A stretch of 64,000 nucleotides of DNA. Origin: DYRB01 sp963845265 (GTDB lineage Bacteria > Pseudomonadota > Gammaproteobacteria > Chromatiales > Chromatiaceae). Shown one piece after another: positions 58,807 to 64,000 of the stretch. How positions within the stretch are numbered: position 1 is the first letter of the stretch; each line of letters opens with the position of its first letter. The DNA lies in NCBI GenBank assembly GCA_963845265.1, contig CAWJRN010000003.1, forward strand, positions 1-64,000, given 5' to 3'. Made by a program: the position numbers and the translations under genes. The notes beneath the pieces are model-generated. The model saw only the letters and a list, made by a program, of their open reading frames with translations, did not search any database and had not been told where the DNA came from.

Positions 58807-60762
58807 ATGGCGACTCCCAATGAACCAATCGACACCAAGCTGTCTTGGCGGCGTTACGAGGAAGGCGATGACCAGTGGAAGGCCCTGACGGAGCTGATCT
58901 TCGTTCAGGACACCACTTACAAATGTCCGACCTATGTCCACAAGACCCCACCCTGTCAGGGGAGCTGCCCCTCGGGCGAAGATATCCGTGGCTGGCTCGC
59001 CATCGTGCGCCAGCAGGAATTGCCGCCGGCCGGCACTGATTGGCAGGAGTATGCCTTCCGTCGCTCCACGGACGCGAATCCCTTCCCGTCCATGATGGGT
59101 CGGGTGTGCCCCGCACCTTGCCAAGACGGTTGTAATCGCAACGAGGTCGAAGACTTCGTCGGGATCAACGCCGTAGAGCAGTTCATCGGCGACACGGCGA
59201 TTGCCAATGGTTATGGCTTCGTCCCCGGCGCTGACACGGGCAAGCGCATCGCTATCGTCGGCGGGGGCCCGGCGGGTTTGGCCGCGGCCTATCAGTTGCG
59301 CCGCAAGGGGCATGCCTGCACAGTCTTCGAGGCCAACAGCGGGCTCGGCGGGATGTTCAAGTTCGGCATCCCCGGCTATCGCGTGCCGCGCGACAAGCTC
59401 GACTCAGAGATCCAGCGCATCATCGACATGGGTGTCGAGGTCAAACTGAATACCAGGGTCGGCAAGGACGTCACCGTCGAGTCCCTGGAGCAGGATTACG
59501 ATGCAATCCTGTGGGGGATTGGCTGCCAGAGCGGTCGCGGCCTGCCGGTCCCCGGTTGGGAGGGAACCCCCAACTGCGTCTCCGGCGTCGCCTTCCTGAA
59601 GGCCTTCAACGAGGGCCGCATGAAGGTCACCACGGACAAGGTGGTCTGCGTGGGTGGTGGCGATACCTCCATCGACGTGGTCTCCGTCTCCCGTCGCTTG
59701 GGTCACATCAAGCACGCCAGACCCACCGACCTGCCGGAGACCGTCGTGCACGACGGCTATGTCGCTCATGACTCGGCGGCAGCCGCAGCCGCTAAGGGTG
59801 CAGACGTTACCCTGACGTCCCTGTTCACCCGCGAAAAGATGACCGCGGCCGAGCACGAGGTGAACGACGCCCTTTTCGAAGGTGTGACCGTCCTCGATGG
59901 CGTCATGCCCACCGAGGTCATCAAGGGCGCCGACGGGCGTGCCACTGGGCTCAAGGTCGTGGATTGCCAGATGGTCGACGGGCGCCCGACCGCCGTCGAG
60001 GGCACCGAACGGGTCCTGCCTGCTGACCTTATCGTCTCCGCTATCGGCCAGGGCGGCGACATGACCGGCTTCGAGTCCCTGGACAATGGTCGCGGTCTGA
60101 TGAACGCCGACAAGTTCTATCAGGTTCCGGATCGGCCAGGGCACTTCGTCGCCGGCGACATCATTCGCCCACACCTGTTGACCACGGCCATTGGTCAGGC
60201 ATCCGTCGCCGCGGATTCCATCGACGAGTATGTGCGGCAGGCCGAGCACAAACGTCGCCCGAAGGTCGATGTGCACCACTTCAGTTTGTTCGGCAAGATG
60301 CAGGAAGCCAATCTGGCGCCGGAGCCGTTCGACGCCAAGGCAGGTGACCAGCGCGGGACCGACGGCAGCAACTGGGCCATCCACAACTTCGAGGATCGCT
60401 CCGCCGCAGAGGTTATTCCCCACGACGAGCTTTTCCTGGGGCACTTCAAGTACGAGGCGCGCATCCTGCGTAAAGAGGAGGTACCGAGTGCCGAGGAGGT
60501 CCTGGGTCACTTCAAGGAGCGTGTCATTGGGCTCAGCGAGGCGGAGGCCATCGGCGAGTCCAAGCGCTGCATGAGCTGCGGCATGTGCTTCGAGTGCGAC
60601 AACTGCGTCATCTACTGCCCGCAGACCGCGGTCTATCGGGTGGACAAGGCGTCCCGGACCACCGGTCGCTATGTGGCCACGGACTATGACAAGTGCATCG
60701 GATGTCACATCTGTGCCGATGTCTGCCCGACGGGCTACATCAAGATGGGGATGGGCGAGTAG
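58807..60762 (+). CDS. dsrL: DsrL iron-sulfur flavoprotein NAD(P)H oxidoreductase
   Basis: The 651-residue protein resembles the GltD-type flavoprotein: two dinucleotide-binding motifs (AIVGGGPAGLAAAYQLRRKG for FAD and VVCVGGGDTSIDVVSVSRRL for NAD(P)) and N-terminal cysteines (CQGSCPSGEDIRGWL). A C-terminal ferredoxin domain follows, CMSCGMCFECDNCVIYCPQ then CIGCHICADVCPTGYI. It accepts electrons from DsrAB and reduces NAD(P)+. The ribosome-binding site is AAGGAG. Confidence 0.96.
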   Translation: MATPNEPIDTKLSWRRYEEGDDQWKALTELIFVQDTTYKCPTYVHKTPPCQGSCPSGEDIRGWLAIVRQQELPPAGTDWQEYAFRRSTDANPFPSMMGRVCPAPCQDGCNRNEVEDFVGINAVEQFIGDTAIANGYGFVPGADTGKRIAIVGGGPAGLAAAYQLRRKGHACTVFEANSGLGGMFKFGIPGYRVPRDKLDSEIQRIIDMGVEVKLNTRVGKDVTVESLEQDYDAILWGIGCQSGRGLPVPGWEGTPNCVSGVAFLKAFNEGRMKVTTDKVVCVGGGDTSIDVVSVSRRLGHIKHARPTDLPETVVHDGYVAHDSAAAAAAKGADVTLTSLFTREKMTAAEHEVNDALFEGVTVLDGVMPTEVIKGADGRATGLKVVDCQMVDGRPTAVEGTERVLPADLIVSAIGQGGDMTGFESLDNGRGLMNADKFYQVPDRPGHFVAGDIIRPHLLTTAIGQASVAADSIDEYVRQAEHKRRPKVDVHHFSLFGKMQEANLAPEPFDAKAGDQRGTDGSNWAIHNFEDRSAAEVIPHDELFLGHFKYEARILRKEEVPSAEEVLGHFKERVIGLSEAEAIGESKRCMSCGMCFECDNCVIYCPQTAVYRVDKASRTTGRYVATDYDKCIGCHICADVCPTGYIKMGMGE

Positions 60763-60802
60763 TCGCACGACTAATCACCCGATTGATCAACTGGAGAAGC
60801 CG

Positions 60803-61261
60803 ATGGCAAATGCCGTTGTAAGAGGCTTGCTCGCGGTCGCCGGCCTGGTTTGGACGCTTGGCGTCCAGCCGGCCGCGGCAGGCGAGGACTTCGTTATCCC
60901 GGGGTCGAAGGCCGCGGGCTTGGCGAATTGTGTCGCGGAGACGGAGTTCATGCGTCGCAACCATATGGAGCTCATCAAGCATGAGCGGCATGTCGTGGTG
61001 CACGAAGGCATCCGCGACAGCAAGGACTCGCTGGCCGGTTGCATCGCTTGCCATGTAGCGCCCGGGCCGGACGGTGAGCTGGTGTCGGTCTATGCCCACG
61101 GGCAGTTCTGCAAGAGCTGTCATGAATATACGGCGGTCGATGTCAACTGCTTTGGGTGTCATGCCACGGTACCCACCGCAGTCTCCAGCGGTGGAATCGC
61201 CGTGGTCCCTGCCCAAGATGCAGCGGTACAGGGCGCAGCGGTGAGAGGCAACACGCCATGA
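60803..61261 (+). CDS. dsrJ: DsrJ, periplasmic triheme cytochrome c
   Basis: The 152-residue protein has a signal sequence (RGLLAVAGLVWTLGVQPAAA) and three CxxCH heme motifs: GCIACH, KSCH in FCKSCHEY, and FGCH in NCFGCHAT. A further cysteine (in GLANCVAETEF) may be an unusual heme ligand. It is the periplasmic part of DsrMKJOP. It ends overlapping the dsrO start by four bases (ATGA). Confidence 0.95.
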   Translation: MANAVVRGLLAVAGLVWTLGVQPAAAGEDFVIPGSKAAGLANCVAETEFMRRNHMELIKHERHVVVHEGIRDSKDSLAGCIACHVAPGPDGELVSVYAHGQFCKSCHEYTAVDVNCFGCHATVPTAVSSGGIAVVPAQDAAVQGAAVRGNTP

Positions 61262-62031
61262 CCCAAGAACACGACAAGATCGACGCAGGACGCCGGAGCT
61301 TCATCGGTGCCGCAGCGGGTCTGACGGCGGCGACAGTGGCGCCTGGAGTAGTGCTCCACACCGTATCGGCAGCCCCGCGCTCCGAGGCCGTGACCGACGC
61401 CGTCCGTTGGGGCATGCTCATCGATACGGCCCGCTGTGCGGAGGGCTGCACCGAATGTGTGAGTGCCTGTGATCGCGAGAATGGACTCAATCTTCAGGCC
61501 AAGCCAGAGGGCCAGTCCGAAGAAATGTGGGACTTGCAGCGAGCGGTGTGGATTCGCAAGGTCAAGGTGCAGGACAACCTGACCGGTCGGGTCACCAATC
61601 TGCCCATGCTGTGCCAGCACTGCGAGCACCCGCCCTGTGTGGACGTTTGCCCCACCGGGGCCTCGTTCAAACGCGCAGACGGTATCGTGATGGTGGATCG
61701 CCATACCTGTATCGGCTGCCGTTACTGCATGATGGCCTGTCCATACAAGGCCCGCTCCTTTATCCATGCGGACGTTGCCGAAAAGCTGACTGCGGCCCCA
61801 AGGGGTAAGGGGTGCGTGGAGAGCTGCAATCTGTGCGTTCACCGGCTGGACAATGGCGATGCCTCCACGGCTTGTGCCGATGCCTGTGCCGCAGCGGGGC
61901 ACAACGCCATCGTGTTCGGGGATCTCAAGGATCCGAATAGCCCGGTCAGCAAGGCCTTGGCAAGCGTGGCGAGTCGCCAGATCCGCGAGGATCTTGAACT
62001 CAACACTGGCGTCCGTTACTCCAGCATCTGA
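61258..62031 (+). CDS. dsrO: DsrO, Tat-exported iron-sulfur protein
   Basis: The 257-residue protein has a twin-arginine signal (GRRSFIGAAAGLTAATVAPG) and several 4Fe-4S motifs: CAEGCTECVSACDREN, CQHCEHPPCVDVCPTG, CIGCRYCMMACPYK and CNLCVHRL. It is a DMSO reductase-type electron-transfer subunit linking DsrJ and DsrP on the periplasmic side. The ATG at 61258 is fixed by the Tat motif. Confidence 0.96.
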   Translation: MTQEHDKIDAGRRSFIGAAAGLTAATVAPGVVLHTVSAAPRSEAVTDAVRWGMLIDTARCAEGCTECVSACDRENGLNLQAKPEGQSEEMWDLQRAVWIRKVKVQDNLTGRVTNLPMLCQHCEHPPCVDVCPTGASFKRADGIVMVDRHTCIGCRYCMMACPYKARSFIHADVAEKLTAAPRGKGCVESCNLCVHRLDNGDASTACADACAAAGHNAIVFGDLKDPNSPVSKALASVASRQIREDLELNTGVRYSSI

Positions 62032-62051
62032 GCCGCAGCGGGAGACCTAGC

Positions 62052-63278
62052 ATGAAGAGAATCGTTTACCGCGAGTGGCGCCTCGAACCCCAGCGCTATT
62101 GGGCATTGTTGGCCATCCTCGGCGCAGTGGCCGCGGTCGCTGGCCTTGCCGCCTTGTACATGGAGCACAATGGCCACTGGGTCACCGGGATGACCAATCA
62201 GGTGGTGTGGGGTACCCCGCACATCTTCGCCATCTTTCTGATCGTGGCGGCCTCCGGGGCCCTGAACGTTGCGTCCATAGGGACGGTCTTCGGGCGAACG
62301 GCCTACAAACCGCTTGGTCGTCTGTCGGGGCTATTGGCCTTGGCCTTGTTGATCGGGGGTTTGCTGGTCCTGGTGCTCGATTTGGGGCGGCCTGATCGCC
62401 TTCTGGTGGCCGCGACCACCTATAACTTCAAGTCGATCTTCGCCTGGAACATCTTTCTCTACAGCGGCTTTATTGCCATCGTCGTCGCGTATCTCTGGAC
62501 CCTGGCCGACCGGAAGGGCAATGCCTACAACAAGCCGGTTGGATACGCGGCCTTCGTCTGGCGGCTCCTGCTTACCATGGGTACGGGCTCCATCTTCGGG
62601 TTCATTGTCGCCCGTCAGGCCTATGATACGGCCATATTGCCGCCGATGTTCATCATCATGTCGTTTGCATATGGGCTTGCCTTCTTCATCCTGGTGCTGA
62701 TGTTTGTTTATGACCAGGACAAGCGGCCCCTCGGCGATGTGATGTTGTTCAAACTCAAGAATCTGCTTGGGGTCTTTGTCGCGGCGGTGTTTTTCATGAC
62801 CCTGATGTACCACCTGACGAAGCTTTACGGGACCAAGAACCTCGGCGTCGAGTCATTCATCCTGGTCGAGGGTGGCATCTATACGGCCATGTTCTGGGTC
62901 GGTTGGGTGCTGGTCGGTTGTCTGGTGCCGCTAGGGATTGTCTATCATCCGGTGCTCGGTAAGGACCGCAACTGGATTGCCGCCGCCTGCGCGATGGTGA
63001 TCCTGGGCGGATTTGCCACCCTGTATGTCATCGTCATCGGTGGTCAGGCCTATCCGCTGCAAATGTTCCCGGGTTCGACGATCCTGGAGTCGGGGTTCGC
63101 TGATGGCGTCAATGGCGCGGCCGCTTGGTATAGCCCCTCCATTCCGGAAATCCTCCTCGGGGTCGGTGGCATCGCGGTCGCCCTGTTCATCACGGCGGTC
63201 GGTGTGCGTGTGCTGCAGTTCCTGCCCGAATCCCTGGCGGACGCAGTCGTGGATCCTCACCTTGCCGCGAAGGAGTAG
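62052..63278 (+). CDS. dsrP: DsrP, NrfD-like membrane subunit
   Basis: The 408-residue protein has about ten membrane segments of NrfD/PsrC type, for example YWALLAILGAVAAVAGLAAL and LGVFVAAVFFMTLMYHLTKL, and no heme ligands of DsrM type. It exchanges electrons with quinone in the DsrMKJOP complex. It starts 20 bases after dsrO. Confidence 0.95.
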   Translation: MKRIVYREWRLEPQRYWALLAILGAVAAVAGLAALYMEHNGHWVTGMTNQVVWGTPHIFAIFLIVAASGALNVASIGTVFGRTAYKPLGRLSGLLALALLIGGLLVLVLDLGRPDRLLVAATTYNFKSIFAWNIFLYSGFIAIVVAYLWTLADRKGNAYNKPVGYAAFVWRLLLTMGTGSIFGFIVARQAYDTAILPPMFIIMSFAYGLAFFILVLMFVYDQDKRPLGDVMLFKLKNLLGVFVAAVFFMTLMYHLTKLYGTKNLGVESFILVEGGIYTAMFWVGWVLVGCLVPLGIVYHPVLGKDRNWIAAACAMVILGGFATLYVIVIGGQAYPLQMFPGSTILESGFADGVNGAAAWYSPSIPEILLGVGGIAVALFITAVGVRVLQFLPESLADAVVDPHLAAKE

Positions 63279-63319
63279 TTCTCGCAGTCGCTCCCAGGCG
63301 GGCTAGGGGTTCTGTATTC

Positions 63320-63346
63320 GGGACCGGCGTCCACGGCGCCGGTCCC
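63320..63346 (+). promoter_or_regulatory. Hairpin between dsrP and dsrN
   Basis: GGGACCGGCG and CGCCGGTCCC (63337 to 63346) form a perfect 10-base stem with a 7-base loop and no T-run. As with the stems after dsrA and dsrK, it may regulate downstream expression. Confidence 0.5.
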
Positions 63347-63381
63347 ATCCGTCTATCCGGGTAGCCGAGGGGCCCCTCTCC

Positions 63382-64000
63382 ATGCCCCATCTGTATATCT
63401 CGGCCGCACATAAGACTTCCGGCAAGACGACCATATCCATTGGCCTGTGTCGGGAGCTGCGCCGCCGCGGCCTCAGTGTTCAGCCCTTCAAAAAGGGGCC
63501 GGACTACATCGATCCCCTCTGGCTCACTCAGGCGGCAGGCAAGTCCTGTCTCAACCTCGATTTTCATACCGCTGCCCTAGACGAGATCCGCGGTGCCTTT
63601 GCCGCCGAGATGCTCGGTGCCGATGTCGGTATCATTGAGGGCAATGTCGGGCTGTTCGATGCCGTGGACCTATACGGTAGCAACAGCAACGCCGAGATGG
63701 CCAAGGGGCTCAAGGCGCCGGTCGTTCTGGTGATCGATGCGGAGGGGATGACCAGGGGCGTCGCCCCGTTGTTGTTGGGGTATCGTGCCTTCGATCCGGC
63801 GCTTAGCATCGCCGGTGTGATTCTCAATCGGGTCGGAGGCGCCCGGCACGAGGCCAACCTGCGTCGCGTGGTCGAGCACTATACGGATCTGCCAGTGTTG
63901 GGACTCGTGCGGCGGAACTCCGATATCGAGATCGCGCAGCGACACATCGGTCTGATTCCCAGCAACGAGGATGGTGAGGCCGAGCAGCATATCGAGCGCA
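63382..64000 (+). CDS. dsrN: DsrN, siroheme amidase (CbiA-like), partial at window end
   Basis: The 206 visible residues are the start of a cobyrinic-acid-synthase-like protein: PHLYISAAHKTSGKTTISIG with the Walker A motif (SGKTT), then FKKGPDYIDPLWLTQAAGKS and NVGLFDAVDLYGSNSNAEMA. CbiA-type enzymes amidate side chains using glutamine; DsrN is thought to make siroamide for DsrAB. The frame runs to the window edge without a stop, and the glutaminase half lies outside. Confidence 0.93.
   Translation, partial: MPHLYISAAHKTSGKTTISIGLCRELRRRGLSVQPFKKGPDYIDPLWLTQAAGKSCLNLDFHTAALDEIRGAFAAEMLGADVGIIEGNVGLFDAVDLYGSNSNAEMAKGLKAPVVLVIDAEGMTRGVAPLLLGYRAFDPALSIAGVILNRVGGARHEANLRRVVEHYTDLPVLGLVRRNSDIEIAQRHIGLIPSNEDGEAEQHIER

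Noticed and set aside
1..64000. tRNA or rRNA genes
   Set aside because: No cloverleaf-like or ribosomal sequence was recognised in any gap.

Overview
The window is GC-rich DNA from a gammaproteobacterial sulfur oxidiser, most likely a purple sulfur bacterium of the Chromatiaceae. The main evidence is a complete-looking reverse-type dissimilatory sulfite reductase operon, dsrABEFHCMKLJOP followed by the start of dsrN, in the gene order known from Allochromatium vinosum. The genus cannot be fixed from the sequence alone.

Region 1 (1 to about 13 kb) is an accessory, decaying zone. It opens with an IS1634-type transposase. After it come many toxin-antitoxin modules, intact or broken: RHH/ParE (toxin truncated), MntA/HepT, Phd/VapC, DUF433/DUF5615 (toxin frameshifted), an orphan HigA, MNT/HepT with an internal deletion, MNT with a HepT stub, and BrnT/BrnA. 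Three Uma2-family nucleases, an orphan polysaccharide-type ABC permease, a glycosyltransferase tail and a serine-recombinase fragment lie among them. Short dispersed repeats, many starting GGGGTCAG, mark the break points.

Region 2 (13 to 48.3 kb) is mostly conserved chromosomal housekeeping: ptsP/rppH, a HAD phosphatase, plsC, a DUF4340 protein with mutM, a nuclease-like protein, a SEC-C protein, a frameshifted L,D-transpeptidase, two membrane glycosyltransferases, a transglutaminase, ilvC-ilvH-ilvB, rlmJ, an SseB-like protein, arsR with an ArsP-type permease and a small thioredoxin, a DegP-type protease, a pspA/vWA cassette, an old yellow enzyme, DedA, an SLC13 transporter and a PKHD hydroxylase. 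Palindromic elements with TTCAGAAACAAC-type ends sit at gene ends, and several of them supply the stop codon.

Region 3 (48.3 to 64 kb) is the sulfur region. A leftward five-gene unit, tauD-like, small ORF, helical-repeat-like protein, Cas6/Cmx6-like protein and rspA (a DsrC-family protein lacking both redox cysteines), lies back to back with the rightward dsr operon. The dsr products oxidise persulfide sulfur to sulfite. DsrEFH and DsrC relay sulfur, DsrAB is the reductase run in reverse, DsrL is the flavoprotein electron acceptor, DsrMKJOP is the membrane complex, and DsrN amidates sirohydrochlorin for the siroamide cofactor. The Cas6-like/RspA unit, with no CRISPR array nearby, is the most intriguing feature of the window.
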